NCBI RefSeq assembly: GCF_019249655.2
Contig: NZ_CP137557.1
Coordinates: 1,485,001-1,549,000 of the forward strand
DNA from: Segatella copri
GTDB taxonomy: Bacteria; Bacteroidota; Bacteroidia; Bacteroidales; Bacteroidaceae
Length of the DNA: 64,000 nucleotides
Direction: 5' to 3'
Shown piece after piece: positions 1 to 8,650 of this stretch. The notes under the pieces were generated by a model. It was given only the letters and a program-made list of their open reading frames with translations. It searched no databases and was not told the DNA's origin. Within the stretch, counting starts at the first letter, position 1, and every line of letters begins with the position of its first letter. The position numbers and the translations under genes were made by a program.

Positions 1-1
1 C

Positions 2-1144
2 ATCATCTCTAATCTTCAGGCTATTGATGAGCAGTCGGCAAGTTCTCAGAATGAGAAGGCGGTGGCAAAGATCTGGCGTTCGTGGGCCTATCTGCAGCTT
101 ACCAACTTCTATGGAGCCATTCCTTATAAAGAGTATGGCAAGAGTACCACACCTGTCTACGACTCTCAGGAAACAGTGCTCCGTGGTTTGCTCACCGATT
201 TGGCTGATGCCGATGCAGCCTTGTCTGCAGGTGGTGGTAGCCTTGAAGGAGACCTGATTTATGATAACGATATCAATAAGTGGAAAAAGCTTGCCAAGAG
301 TCTTCGTCTGCGCATCGCCCTAGAGATAGCTGACCGTGACGAGACCACCGCCAAGGGAATCATCTCTTCGCTCTATGCTGATCGCGGCAACCTGATCAGC
401 AGCAATGCCGATAATGCCAAGTTCGTCTTTGCAGCATCACCACAGTGGAACCCGTGGGCATCGGCATTTTCCAGCCGTGATGACCAGCGAGTATCCAAGA
501 CGCTCATCGACAAGTTGAAGTCCTTGAACGACCCTCGTCTTGCCATCTATGCCCAGAAACCGCAGGATGAGACAGTCACAACCTACGAAGGTGCTGCCAA
601 CGGACTTTCTGCCGACCTTGCCAACAACCAGGGTTTCTATAAGGTATCCCGTCCGGGCACTGCATTCTTGCAGGATGAATCACCGGCAGTGTTTGTAACC
701 TATGCCGAGGTACTCTTCATCTATGCCGAGGCTGCAGCTAGAGGATGGATATCAGCAGATGCAGAATCACTCTACCAGCAGGCAGTCACTGCTTCCCTTC
801 AGCAGCAGGGTGTAACAGATGCTTCCGCTATCTCTGCTTATCTTGCTCAGGATGGTGTGAAGTATGATGCAGCCCGATGGTACGAGAGCATAGGATGGCA
901 AAAATGGATAGCTTTCTACGGACAGGGTCCTGATGCCTTTACCGATTGGCGTCGCTTGGGTTATCCTGATTTGAAACCAGGTCCTAAGTCTGTATTGTCT
1001 CATGGCGACCATCCGCATCGTTTCTTCTATCCATCCACAGAACAGTCTTTGAACGGTGAGAGTTTCAAGCAGGCAGTAAGTGAACAGGGTGAAGATGAAA
1101 TCACTACCCGTTTGTGGTTTGATGTGGCTGATAAGAAGAGATAG
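2..1144 (+). CDS. SusD/RagB-like nutrient-binding outer-membrane lipoprotein, 5' end missing
   Basis: The reading frame is open from the first bases of the window, so the N-terminus (signal peptide and lipobox) lies outside. The visible part begins around the AKIWRSWAYLQLTNFYGAIPY segment, typical of the helical TPR-like core of SusD proteins, and runs 381 codons to a TAG. SusD proteins sit on the outer face of the outer membrane and pass glycans or other nutrients to a SusC TonB-dependent transporter, which by synteny should lie just upstream. The sequence resembles the SusD-like_2 subfamily (SusD/RagB nutrient-binding lipoprotein) more than the classical starch SusD. The substrate cannot be read from the sequence. 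A GTG at 62 is internal and should not be used as the start. Confidence 0.85.
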   Translation: MISNLQAIDEQSASSQNEKAVAKIWRSWAYLQLTNFYGAIPYKEYGKSTTPVYDSQETVLRGLLTDLADADAALSAGGGSLEGDLIYDNDINKWKKLAKSLRLRIALEIADRDETTAKGIISSLYADRGNLISSNADNAKFVFAASPQWNPWASAFSSRDDQRVSKTLIDKLKSLNDPRLAIYAQKPQDETVTTYEGAANGLSADLANNQGFYKVSRPGTAFLQDESPAVFVTYAEVLFIYAEAAARGWISADAESLYQQAVTASLQQQGVTDASAISAYLAQDGVKYDAARWYESIGWQKWIAFYGQGPDAFTDWRRLGYPDLKPGPKSVLSHGDHPHRFFYPSTEQSLNGESFKQAVSEQGEDEITTRLWFDVADKKR

Positions 1145-1254
1145 GAAAATTGGTTAAACTGCAAAAAAAGGCAGCTGCAAGCATTTCTTCTTGCAAAGTT
1201 GATAGTTCAAGAAAGTTTTTATTATCTTTACAAGTGAGGTGCTTTGAGAAAATT

Positions 1255-1328
1255 CCTTAAGGAGAAATTTTCATATCCTTAAGGAAAAATATATTTTCCC
1301 TTAAGGTTATTTATTTTTAGCCTTAAGG
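1255..1328. repeat. Four CCTTAAGG palindromes at exact 22-bp spacing
   Basis: CCTTAAGG occurs at 1255-1262, 1277-1284, 1299-1306 and 1321-1328, each start exactly 22 bp from the last, about two helical turns. The middle two sites and their spacer (1277-1306) form a nearly perfect 30-bp inverted repeat. The array lies in the 419-bp gap between the susD-like gene and the DUF4421 gene, about 190 bp before the latter's likely -7 box at 1519. It could be an operator array, a terminator region for the susD operon, or a transcript processing structure. The phasing favours binding of a protein to one DNA face. Confidence 0.8.
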
Positions 1329-1563
1329 GAAAATATTGAAACTCTTCTTCCCCCATTTTAAGGGTATTTGAGAAGTGTTATATTTAAATAGAATAATATT
1401 TACATAGCTTCTTTGCTATAACAGAAAGTAGTTGGAAAGTATAAGGAATGTTGTGCGGTAAATTTGCCTTCATTTCTTATTTTTTTGCTTTTTCCTTTTC
1501 TGTTTCGAAGTTTTGCAGTACTTTTGTACTGAATTTGTGGAATAGGAAAGAAAAATCAATAAG

Positions 1564-2817
1564 ATGAATAGACGGAAAATAAAAACAGACTCAATGATGA
1601 CGTTGAAAGCGTCTTTTCTTGTAGTGGTATTTTTGATGGGGGTGCTGGCTCCTGCCATCGCCCAGACCAGACAGAACAAGAAGCCTCGCAAAAAACTGAA
1701 GGAATTACTGATGATGGCTGATAGCCTGCGACTCCAGTTGCGGCAATCTGCCGATAGGGGTCGTATGCTCCAATGGGGCGACTCCCTTCTTATGGCAGAA
1801 TTAGGCAAAAGCAAGATGAGTGAGAAGAAAAAGCAGAGGTTCATGAAGCATTATGTCAAGATTCAAAGACGCTTGAGCCTCTATGACCGCCAATTGTTCA
1901 GAGGAGATTCCCTGCTGGCAGCCAATTATTACAAGATAAAATATGATACTGCCTACATCTCCCGTCCCAATGCCCGATGGACTATCAAACTGAGAGGCAA
2001 TCTTTCTGGAGCCGATTTGGAAACTACGGCGAAGACGGATGGAACGGAAACCCATACCAAGGTGATGGCCGACTGCCGTGGAATCCTCTCCATGGCTGTA
2101 GCTTATCGGGGATTGGGACTTGGATTGGCTGTAAATCCTGCCAAGCTGGCTGGCAAGAATCAGGACTTTGAGTTCAACCTCAATTCCTATAGCAACCGCT
2201 ATGACTTCGACGTAGTCTATCTCTCGTCCAAGACATTCCATGGTCATCAGGAAATGGGAGGTAGCGAGATAGATATCCATAAGGGAGAAATCTCGCAGAA
2301 GGCATTGAATCTCAATTTCTATTATGCTTTCAACTATCGCAAGTTCTCCTTCCCGGCAGCCTTCAGCCAGAGCTACATTCAGAAGCAAAGTGCCGGAAGT
2401 TGGATGGTTGGCGCCAGTTTCGACGGTTCCAAGACGAAGGTGAAGGGGATGACCATCCGTCTTAACGAGTTGACGCTCGGTGCAGGCTATGGATATAACC
2501 TTGTTCCATCCTCCCATCTGCTGTTCCATCTGTCAGCCTTGCCAACCATCACGGTATATTCTCATGATTATACCAAGATGAGGGCTGAAGCAGAAGAGGG
2601 GAGTAGTGATACAGAAATCCCAACCGTTAAAAACAGCATGAAGTATCATTTCCCGTCTGCCATCATTACCGGTAGAGGTGCGGCCGTGTATTCCTGGCGC
2701 AACAAGTTTGCCGGTGCCACTGCTGTTTATAATTTCTCAGTAGCCGGAGACGAGGAACATCTGCAAGTGAAGAGAAACAAATGGCGAGTAAGAATGTTTT
2801 TCGGATTCAGGTTCTAG
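1564..2817 (+). CDS. DUF4421-family outer-membrane protein
   Basis: The product has 417 residues. An N-terminal hydrophobic segment (about residues 14-33, ending AIAQ) looks like a Sec signal peptide. A basic helical stretch (about 35-110) follows, then a beta-rich region with the YDTAYISRPNARWTIKLRG motif that fits the DUF4421 family. The protein ends in WRVRMFFGFRF, the aromatic C-terminus usual for outer-membrane beta-barrels. The family's function is unknown. A -7 box TACTTTTG at 1519-1526 lies 38 bp before the ATG. The gene stands alone, with the CCTTAAGG array upstream and no following gene for 600 bp. The family call rests on recalled motif similarity. Confidence 0.7.
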   Translation: MNRRKIKTDSMMTLKASFLVVVFLMGVLAPAIAQTRQNKKPRKKLKELLMMADSLRLQLRQSADRGRMLQWGDSLLMAELGKSKMSEKKKQRFMKHYVKIQRRLSLYDRQLFRGDSLLAANYYKIKYDTAYISRPNARWTIKLRGNLSGADLETTAKTDGTETHTKVMADCRGILSMAVAYRGLGLGLAVNPAKLAGKNQDFEFNLNSYSNRYDFDVVYLSSKTFHGHQEMGGSEIDIHKGEISQKALNLNFYYAFNYRKFSFPAAFSQSYIQKQSAGSWMVGASFDGSKTKVKGMTIRLNELTLGAGYGYNLVPSSHLLFHLSALPTITVYSHDYTKMRAEAEEGSSDTEIPTVKNSMKYHFPSAIITGRGAAVYSWRNKFAGATAVYNFSVAGDEEHLQVKRNKWRVRMFFGFRF

Positions 2818-2988
2818 GAACATACTTTTCTTCTTCCTATGTCAGTTTTTGACGCATCCTGATTGTACTTTTGCGGCAGAAATTACAATAACTCTATATA
2901 TAATAAGGTATGAATGCAGAAAGAAGAAGGGTTAGGAGTCCCTGAAAAGTGAAATATAAGAGGAATCCATAAGATTTCTTGTTAAAAG

Positions 2989-3021
2989 TTTGGTGGTTCA
3001 TCAGATTTTTATTAAATTTGC
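2989..3021 (+). promoter_or_regulatory. Bacteroidetes-type promoter of the candidate ncRNA
   Basis: TTTG at 2989-2992 and TAAATTTGC at 3013-3021 are separated by 20 bp, matching the -33/-7 consensus of the Bacteroidetes housekeeping sigma factor. The predicted transcription start is near 3028, just before the first helix of the structured RNA. A second -7-like box, TACTTTTGC at 2866-2874, lacks a well placed -33 element. Confidence 0.6.
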
Positions 3022-3027
3022 CATTGG

Positions 3028-3290
3028 ATTAGTGACAGGGCAGGTGAAAGTCCTTGCTTGAAGTCGCTATGATGCAGAGAAACAAGATAATCTTGTGGAC
3101 ACGAGCAAACTATTCAGTTCTGTAGGTTGAAATCTGGTAAATTGAAACGTAGAAAGAACGAGAATTTGTTTGAGCGAGTCTACACCGTCATATGGTGTGG
3201 ATTCCTCTTTCACATTTTCTTTTCTACGGGTTTTACCAGAGCCTAACTTACAAGAAAGTGAAGAAAGTAGGGGTTCGCACCATTTTTTTT
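3028..3290 (+). ncRNA. Candidate stand-alone structured RNA of about 260 nt, class unknown
   Basis: This stretch has no ORF but begins at a good promoter and ends in a T8 tract (3283-3290). Helices visible by eye: AGTGAC 3031-3036 with GTCGCT 3063-3068 (one G-U); ACAAGA 3082-3087 with TCTTGT 3091-3096; a long arm closed by CTGGTAAA 3134-3141 with TTTACCAG 3232-3239 and CGTAGAAA 3148-3155 with TTTCTACG 3221-3228; and an apical hairpin ACACC 3182-3186 with GGTGT 3194-3198. The segments GGTGAAAGTCC, GCAGAGAAA and GAGCAAAC loosely recall conserved parts of RNase P RNA or of group II introns, but neither match is convincing and no reverse transcriptase is present. It precedes the accessory cluster, which has its own promoter. 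Confidence 0.5.
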
Positions 3291-3310
3291 ACTTATGAAC
3301 CATTATGAAC

Positions 3311-3342
3311 TTGTTTGGTTCGCAGATTTTTCTTATCTTTGC
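3311..3342 (+). promoter_or_regulatory. Promoter of the 3.4-kb accessory cluster
   Basis: TATCTTTGC at 3334-3342 is a perfect -7 box, with TTG at 3311-3313 twenty bases upstream. It lies 77 bp before the ATG at 3420. No comparable promoter is obvious in the short gaps between the genes that follow up to 8776, so it may drive all of them. Confidence 0.6.
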
Positions 3343-3419
3343 CCCTTGAAAGTAAACAACTAGCAGTTTCGGCAGAAAAGTCGGGGCAGCATATACAATA
3401 ACTTAAAAACGGAATGCTT

Positions 3420-3641
3420 ATGAGTAAGGTGTTTCAAATAAAGCCTAAGCGCCTCAAACGCTCGAACAACACAGTTCTCACTCCCGATATGGTAGTGACA
3501 GTAACAACCATGCAGCACACCGCCACCCCTTTTTATAATGGAGCCAAGGAGGTGCAAGAAGCCTACATGCGCATCTATGCTTTCGATTATAAGAAAGCAT
3601 GCTGCAATCCGAATGATTTTGAATTTAAAAAGTTGGACTAA
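3420..3641 (+). CDS. Small conserved hypothetical protein, first gene of accessory cluster
   Basis: A 73-residue protein beginning MSKVFQIKPKRLKRSNN, basic at the N-terminus, with a central VVTVTTMQHTATPFYNGA segment that looks like a folded beta core. There is no signal peptide or membrane segment. An in-frame ATG at 3414 would add two residues; the 3420 start is chosen because MSKVFQIKP looks like a natural N-terminus. It lies 15 bp before the EcsC-like gene and is probably co-transcribed with it. I do not recognise a named family. Small basic proteins of this kind often bind nucleic acid, but that is only a guess. Confidence 0.6.
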   Translation: MSKVFQIKPKRLKRSNNTVLTPDMVVTVTTMQHTATPFYNGAKEVQEAYMRIYAFDYKKACCNPNDFEFKKLD

Positions 3642-3656
3642 AAATGAAAGCATGAT

Positions 3657-4403
3657 ATGGGTAATGAATCTAATAAATGGAACCAGATAATGGTGGCAGC
3701 AATGGCTGTTCCTGGTATAAAGGTGAATAGAGCTTCCTTTTTGCAAGAAGAACTTTCTAACCGTCATATTGACCAAAACACTATAAGTTTGTGTATACAA
3801 GAAAATCCTGTTAAACATATAACCATGGATAAGCTTGATGCAATAGCAAAAGCTTGCATCAAGAATCATACGATAAAGGTTACTTCTATATCTGCTGCAG
3901 CTGGAATTCCAGGTGGTTTTGCTATGATAGGAACATTACCTGCTGATACTGCGCAATATTATTATCATGTATTAAAGCTTGCTCAGAAATTAGCCTACAT
4001 ATATGGATATCCTTCTTTGCTGGACGAAAATGGAAATCTGACAGATAATGCTATCAATGTATTGACAGTTTTTGTCGGTGTTATGTTTGGCGTTTCATTA
4101 GCTAATCAAACATTGTCAAAAATGTCGCAGGCTTTTGCTGAGCAAGTGGTTAAGCGTTTGCCACGTATGGCCTTGACTAAGACAGTTTGGTATCCTATAA
4201 TTAAGCAGATAGCAAAATGGTTAGGTATCAAGGTAACAAAAGATAGTTTGGCTAAGGGAGCGGCTAAGGTGGTTCCTTTTTTAGGAGCTGGACTGTCTGG
4301 TGGTATAACATATTTTACCTTTAAGCCGCAGGCAAACCGCTTGATGAAGCATTTGCGTGAGGACAGTAAGGTTTTTGCTTCGGTAGAATATAATGCAAAT
4401 TAA
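3657..4403 (+). CDS. EcsC-like membrane-associated protein
   Basis: The 248-residue product resembles the EcsC family. Around residues 78-120 it has alternating small residues and a DTAQYYYHVLKLAQKLAYIYGY segment like the EcsC signature, followed by hydrophobic helices (about 140-155 and 200-222) rich in Gly and Ala, as in glycine-zipper membrane segments. EcsC proteins are poorly understood. B. subtilis EcsC accompanies an ABC transporter, and EcsC domains also occur in bacterial conflict loci. No transporter is present here; the neighbours are a GIY-YIG nuclease and an AAA+ ATPase. The family assignment is by eye from motif pattern. Confidence 0.55.
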   Translation: MGNESNKWNQIMVAAMAVPGIKVNRASFLQEELSNRHIDQNTISLCIQENPVKHITMDKLDAIAKACIKNHTIKVTSISAAAGIPGGFAMIGTLPADTAQYYYHVLKLAQKLAYIYGYPSLLDENGNLTDNAINVLTVFVGVMFGVSLANQTLSKMSQAFAEQVVKRLPRMALTKTVWYPIIKQIAKWLGIKVTKDSLAKGAAKVVPFLGAGLSGGITYFTFKPQANRLMKHLREDSKVFASVEYNAN

Positions 4404-4418
4404 AAATATAAAAACGAT

Positions 4419-4829
4419 ATGACGAAAGGATTAGATTGTCTACAAAATGCAATAAAATGGTATGAAGATAGGTTTTGTGTGCGTTTTACACCGGCAGTGA
4501 TTTATTCTTTATATCCTAGTGAAGGAGAATATGGTTGGCCGCAACCTTGGCCAATTCCGGATTCTGCAGGAATCTATGCTTTCTTAGATTCAAATAAGAC
4601 CATTGTGTATATAGGAAAAGCAAGTCAAATGGGGGCAAGGCTTAGTCATTATTTTGGATATGGGAAAAATGGTAAATGTATCTTAAGGGATAAACGAGTG
4701 GCTGAGATTTTCTATGTTCAATGTTATTCCTGTATCCCAGAAGAACCTTATACTTGCCATTCTCTTGAAGAATATTTAATATCAGAAATGAATCCTAAAT
4801 ATAATAAAATAGGAAGAACGGTATGGTAG
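4419..4829 (+). CDS. GIY-YIG nuclease-domain protein
   Basis: In this 136-residue protein the catalytic module fills the C-terminal two thirds: GIY at residues 51-53, YIG at 64-66, the conserved Arg at about 74 (MGARLSHYF), the metal-binding Glu in LEEYLI (117-118), and NPKYN at 125-129. All expected active-site residues are present, so cleavage activity is plausible. GIY-YIG domains act in homing endonucleases, UvrC and restriction enzymes. Here the domain stands almost alone with a roughly 45-residue N-terminal extension, so target choice must come from that part or a partner. It sits 15 bp after the EcsC-like gene, in the same probable operon. Confidence 0.85.
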   Translation: MTKGLDCLQNAIKWYEDRFCVRFTPAVIYSLYPSEGEYGWPQPWPIPDSAGIYAFLDSNKTIVYIGKASQMGARLSHYFGYGKNGKCILRDKRVAEIFYVQCYSCIPEEPYTCHSLEEYLISEMNPKYNKIGRTVW

Positions 4830-4913
4830 TAATAAGCTTGTTCCTTATGGTAATTGAAAATATTACCTCAAGCGGTCTAATTCCTAAATATAATAATGTT
4901 GTAAAGATATAGT

Positions 4914-5264
4914 ATGGCAAAGAATTTTGAAGATATTCTAACTTCTATGTTAGAACAATTAGAGAATAATCCTGACCAGGATATTGATGTACTGGTTAAG
5001 GATGAGTGTGAGAAAATGGGAGTTTCGGAGGAAGGCAAGGCTTTGCTCTCCGAGACTAACGAGTATATTGATGGCTTTGCAGAGAAAATGGCTGCATTGC
5101 AAACGGCTAAGGAGGATGGAAAGTCTCGTAAGCAATGGATGCTTGAGGAGATGGACCGAATATTGAAGGGACGTGACGAGCAGGAGAAGGCTGAAATCGT
5201 CTCTGCCATTTCTTATGCTGGTGAGAATGTGAACAATGAAACTTTAACTAACGAGGAGGAATAA
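4914..5264 (+). CDS. Small acidic helical protein, unknown function
   Basis: The 116-residue product begins MAKNFEDILTSMLEQLENN, is strongly acidic and predicted almost entirely helical. It has no signal peptide or membrane segment and no family I recognise. The stop is 4 bp before the next ATG (5269), so it is translationally linked with that gene. A size and charge like this fits an adaptor or chaperone for the next protein, whose C-terminal half is basic and amphipathic; that is inference from charge and spacing only. Confidence 0.6.
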   Translation: MAKNFEDILTSMLEQLENNPDQDIDVLVKDECEKMGVSEEGKALLSETNEYIDGFAEKMAALQTAKEDGKSRKQWMLEEMDRILKGRDEQEKAEIVSAISYAGENVNNETLTNEEE

Positions 5265-5268
5265 ACTT

Positions 5269-5940
5269 ATGAAGTACACTGAGTATAATGAAGATGCAGG
5301 GCGCAATGAGTTTAGTGCTCATTTGGAGAGTGAAAGCAGAAAGTATTCAGCCCTTCAATCCTTGTTGGCTGGTAAACTGTTGGAAAAGGATGAGGTAGAG
5401 AGTCTTCGAGAGTTTAAGCTTGTTCAGCAATTCTTGGATTCCCCAATCGGTGATGCTTCAGAAGCAAAGTTGAAGAAGGCTTTTGCTGCTGCCGTTATAA
5501 TGGCACAAGAGCAGGGGACTTTGCCTTTCTCTCTTGCAGACAAAAGTCCAATAGCTATTGCAAGTGCCATTGATGAGGGATTAAATCGTGTTAAGTTTGC
5601 ATACAAAGTTTCGAAAGAGGAGCTTGATGTCGTTGAGGTGGCGGATAAGTTGATAGATGCTACTGTTGCTCGTGTAGTGACAGTTGCTGACAAAGTGATA
5701 GAGAGGGGAGTTCCTGTTGTTTTGGATAAACTTTGTAAAGTAATAGCCAGAGTTTATCCTCCTGCTGCAGTATTCGTTCCTGTTATCAAAGCGACAGAGA
5801 AATATATAGTGCCTATTGCTAAGATGGCGGTAAGAAAGGGATTGTCTGTTGTGGCGGAAGGTGCGAAGTCTTTTATTCGCTCAACGGTTAAAACATTGAA
5901 AAATGGGGTTAAGAAGTTTGCTTCTTGGCTGGTGAGTTAA
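5269..5940 (+). CDS. Helical protein with basic amphipathic C-terminus, unknown function
   Basis: The protein has 223 residues. The first 110 are mixed and charged. From about 120 onward the sequence is a run of amphipathic or hydrophobic helices (DKLIDATVARVVTVADKVI, then KYIVPIAKMAVRKGLSVV) ending in Lys-rich segments and FASWLVS. That pattern fits membrane interaction or membrane insertion, as in pore-forming or membrane-remodelling proteins, but there is no clean transmembrane helix. It follows the acidic small protein by 4 bp and precedes a 386-residue unknown. No named family recognised. Confidence 0.6.
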   Translation: MKYTEYNEDAGRNEFSAHLESESRKYSALQSLLAGKLLEKDEVESLREFKLVQQFLDSPIGDASEAKLKKAFAAAVIMAQEQGTLPFSLADKSPIAIASAIDEGLNRVKFAYKVSKEELDVVEVADKLIDATVARVVTVADKVIERGVPVVLDKLCKVIARVYPPAAVFVPVIKATEKYIVPIAKMAVRKGLSVVAEGAKSFIRSTVKTLKNGVKKFASWLVS

Positions 5941-5955
5941 AAAGCATTGTTGGTT

Positions 5956-7113
5956 ATGAGAATTATAGCAAAGGCAAAGCCTATACGAATAAGAATAAAG
6001 TCTGGTGGGGAGGAACACTCCTCACTTGACTCTTTGCGTCAGAATCTCTGTGTGCAAGACTTGTGGCCATTGATAAAAGACAAGCGGTTGTCAAGATGGT
6101 TGAGGCAGTTGGGTGAAGTGGAATTGGCTCATGATATTGATGCTTTGTCTGAGAGTCAACTTGATTTCTCGACATATTTCAAAGTTTTGGTTATCTTTCT
6201 GAAGGATGACCTTGCTGGGCCTCACGTAACGGAACTATATTCCTTATTCTCATTTTGGCATGATTGTGAAAAGAGAAAGTCCAAGAATTATGATTCTTTG
6301 CGTAAGTACTTGCTGAGCAAATATGAAGGTGCTAAGTTTATATTTAAGCAGTATCCAGAGGAGGTCTCTGATGGTGAATGGTGGGATGTTTTCTGTACAT
6401 TCGAAAATGTTGTAGATCCTGATTTCTTGTTTGAACAAGGAAAACTTGCATTCGAGGGATTTACGAAAAGTAATGGAAGTAACTTCGACAAAAATCTTGT
6501 GCTTGGCATAAAACTGATAGAAAAGGCGGCCGAACTTCAAAAACAGAAGGCTATTGATTTTGTTAATTCTAACACCTTTGGTGCTGCTCAGAAGAGAGCG
6601 ATGTTGACTCCTAAAGTAAAAGAGAAAATTGACAATTTGATTTGCAGATGGAAGAATGATAAGATAGGCTTTATAACAAAAAAAACAGCTTATGATGAGG
6701 ATTTTGTTCGAGATGTTAAGAAATTACTACAGGAATTTACCTCATTATGGAGTACTTCTGTAATACATGATTGGAAAGCTACTAGAGCTGAAGCAGAAGC
6801 TAAATATGACAACCTTGAGGAATCGGATGTGTTTTTCAAGGAACGTAAGTTTGTGTTGGATTTGGTACGTTACTCTTATAGTAAAGAAATACCTGGCTTG
6901 TTTGTAAAGTTAGCTAAAGATTATCATTACCCATTAGCACAATATATGATTCGTAATACCATTGGAAATGGATTGAATAGTATGATAGGCTGTATATTGA
7001 TACCTACTGCTACTCTCCCTCACCCGTCAACACTCATTGATGGATTCTGTTTCATTAAAGCTAAGTTTCCTGAGCAATTGAGTTTTATCGTTGACCATTT
7101 GTTTAAATATTAA
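5956..7113 (+). CDS. Hypothetical protein with a short N-terminal adaptor-like domain
   Basis: The start is taken at the ATG at 5956 (MRIIAKAKPIRIRIKSGG); the TTG at 5947 is less likely. The product has 385 residues. Residues about 10-65 form a compact unit (SGGEEHSSLDSLRQN, then RLSRWLRQLGEVELA) that looks like a small N-terminal adaptor seen in other multi-gene loci; this is recollection, not a verified family. The rest is helical, with a segment near 325-345 (LAKDYHYPLAQYMIRN) reminiscent of a SEL1-like repeat. No catalytic motif is seen. Its stop is 11 bp before the AAA+ ATPase start, which suggests a functional pair. Confidence 0.6.
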   Translation: MRIIAKAKPIRIRIKSGGEEHSSLDSLRQNLCVQDLWPLIKDKRLSRWLRQLGEVELAHDIDALSESQLDFSTYFKVLVIFLKDDLAGPHVTELYSLFSFWHDCEKRKSKNYDSLRKYLLSKYEGAKFIFKQYPEEVSDGEWWDVFCTFENVVDPDFLFEQGKLAFEGFTKSNGSNFDKNLVLGIKLIEKAAELQKQKAIDFVNSNTFGAAQKRAMLTPKVKEKIDNLICRWKNDKIGFITKKTAYDEDFVRDVKKLLQEFTSLWSTSVIHDWKATRAEAEAKYDNLEESDVFFKERKFVLDLVRYSYSKEIPGLFVKLAKDYHYPLAQYMIRNTIGNGLNSMIGCILIPTATLPHPSTLIDGFCFIKAKFPEQLSFIVDHLFKY

Positions 7114-7124
7114 AACCTTGCGAT

Positions 7125-8636
7125 ATGAACAAGAAAGTTATTTCTGATTTTCAGAAGATGATAGATGTCAATACACCTATCATCTATGTCAATGATTATG
7201 ATTTTGTCCGTATAGACGAAATTATAGTTGAGATTGTGGGCAATAGCAAGGTGTTTGAATGGAATCCTGCAACAGGCACAACCAACTTTAAAACGAAAGA
7301 AAGTCAAGGCTTGGGAGAGAATGATACACTGGAGCAATTCTTGCGTGATAAATATACTGTTGATGTCAATCTGAAGGAAAAGTTCTTGGTGTTGAAGGAT
7401 ATTCAAGATTTTATTGAAGAGCCGGCAATCAAGTCATTGCTTCAGTTAATAGCTCAACGTAAGTTGTATGATAGGGATTATAATACAACAGTCATTATAG
7501 TTTCCTCTGTTCTTAAAGTACCGCAAGAATTGGAGAAGTATGTGTCCTACTTGGATATTCCATTCCCTGAAGAAAAAGAAATCAATCAGCTTATAGACGA
7601 GCATGTAGAGGTGAACTGCTATGACAATTTCAAAGATGAGGACAGAAAGAAACTGATGCCATCTTTGAAGGGTATGACGAGCTTTGAGATAGACCGAATG
7701 CTTGATATGGCGATGAGCAGCAATGGCTCGTTGAGTGCAGAGGATACGGAGATGATTCTTCAGCAGAAGAAGGCGATGGTTAAAAAGTCTGGATTGCTGG
7801 AGTTGATAGATACCCCTGAAAAATTGGACAGCATCGGAGGTATGGATGCCTTGAAAGGTTATTTGGAACGAAAGTCAAGGGTTATTTCTGACTTGCCAAA
7901 GGCACAAGAGTTTGGCGTATCTATACCGAAAGGTGTGTTTATCGTTGGAATGCCTGGTTGTGGAAAGTCTCTTTGCGCCAAAGCATCTGCTGCACTTTTC
8001 AAAACTCCTTTGTTGAAGTTGGATATGGGCAGCATGATGGGTAAGTATGTAGGAGAGAGTGAGAGAAATCTCCGTAAGGCCATCAAGATTGCTGAGGCTG
8101 CTGCTCCTTGTGTGCTATGGATTGATGAGATAGAGAAAGCCTTTTCGGGTGTCGGTGGTAACAACGACATTATGACTCGTATGTTTGGATATTTCCTTTC
8201 ATGGATGCAGGAGAAACAGAGTAGTGTTTATGTTATTGCAACAGCCAACAATGCCGACAATTTGCCACCTGAGTTAAAACGTAAGGGACGATTTGATGAA
8301 ATATTCTGTGTAAACCTTCCTGATAAGGAGGAGCGCAAGGATATATTCAAGATTCATCTGGAGAAAAAGAAAAAGTCTTTGGATGATGCATTCTTGAATA
8401 GTATCTGTCAAATAACGGATGGATTTAATGGCGCCGATATTGAATCGGTTGTTAATGAAGCGGTGGAGGAGTGTTTCTTGTCGGGAGTGAGAGAACTGAG
8501 CAAAAGTGTCTTGGAAGATATTGCTCGTCAGACGATAAGCATCTCTAAATCTTGCAAGAAACAGATTGATAATATGAAAAAAGCATTCAAGGAGAATAAC
8601 TTCAAGGATGCAACAACTGGTGATCCAACAACTTAA
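7125..8636 (+). CDS. Ycf46-like AAA+ ATPase
   Basis: A 503-residue protein. The C-terminal half is a canonical AAA+ module: Walker A GMPGCGKS at about 275-282, Walker B VLWIDEIEK at about 330-338, sensor-1 region ATANN near 372, arginine-finger region KGRFDE near 386, and a lid with GFNGADIESVVNEA. Residues 1-220 look like a degenerate AAA-type domain (TPIIYVNDYDFVRIDEII near the start) without Walker motifs. This arrangement is that of the Ycf46 family in cyanobacteria and plastids and its bacterial relatives. AAA+ enzymes remodel or unfold partner proteins. Here the likely partners are the unknown proteins encoded on either side. It is the only clear NTPase in the cluster. Confidence 0.85.
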   Translation: MNKKVISDFQKMIDVNTPIIYVNDYDFVRIDEIIVEIVGNSKVFEWNPATGTTNFKTKESQGLGENDTLEQFLRDKYTVDVNLKEKFLVLKDIQDFIEEPAIKSLLQLIAQRKLYDRDYNTTVIIVSSVLKVPQELEKYVSYLDIPFPEEKEINQLIDEHVEVNCYDNFKDEDRKKLMPSLKGMTSFEIDRMLDMAMSSNGSLSAEDTEMILQQKKAMVKKSGLLELIDTPEKLDSIGGMDALKGYLERKSRVISDLPKAQEFGVSIPKGVFIVGMPGCGKSLCAKASAALFKTPLLKLDMGSMMGKYVGESERNLRKAIKIAEAAAPCVLWIDEIEKAFSGVGGNNDIMTRMFGYFLSWMQEKQSSVYVIATANNADNLPPELKRKGRFDEIFCVNLPDKEERKDIFKIHLEKKKKSLDDAFLNSICQITDGFNGADIESVVNEAVEECFLSGVRELSKSVLEDIARQTISISKSCKKQIDNMKKAFKENNFKDATTGDPTT

Positions 8637-8650
8637 AAAAATGAAGCATT

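Noticed and set aside
3028..3290. Identification of the structured RNA as a housekeeping RNase P or group II intron
   Set aside because: Only short similar segments were seen, the length and order do not fit either class fully, and no reverse transcriptase or second half is present, so it was left unnamed.
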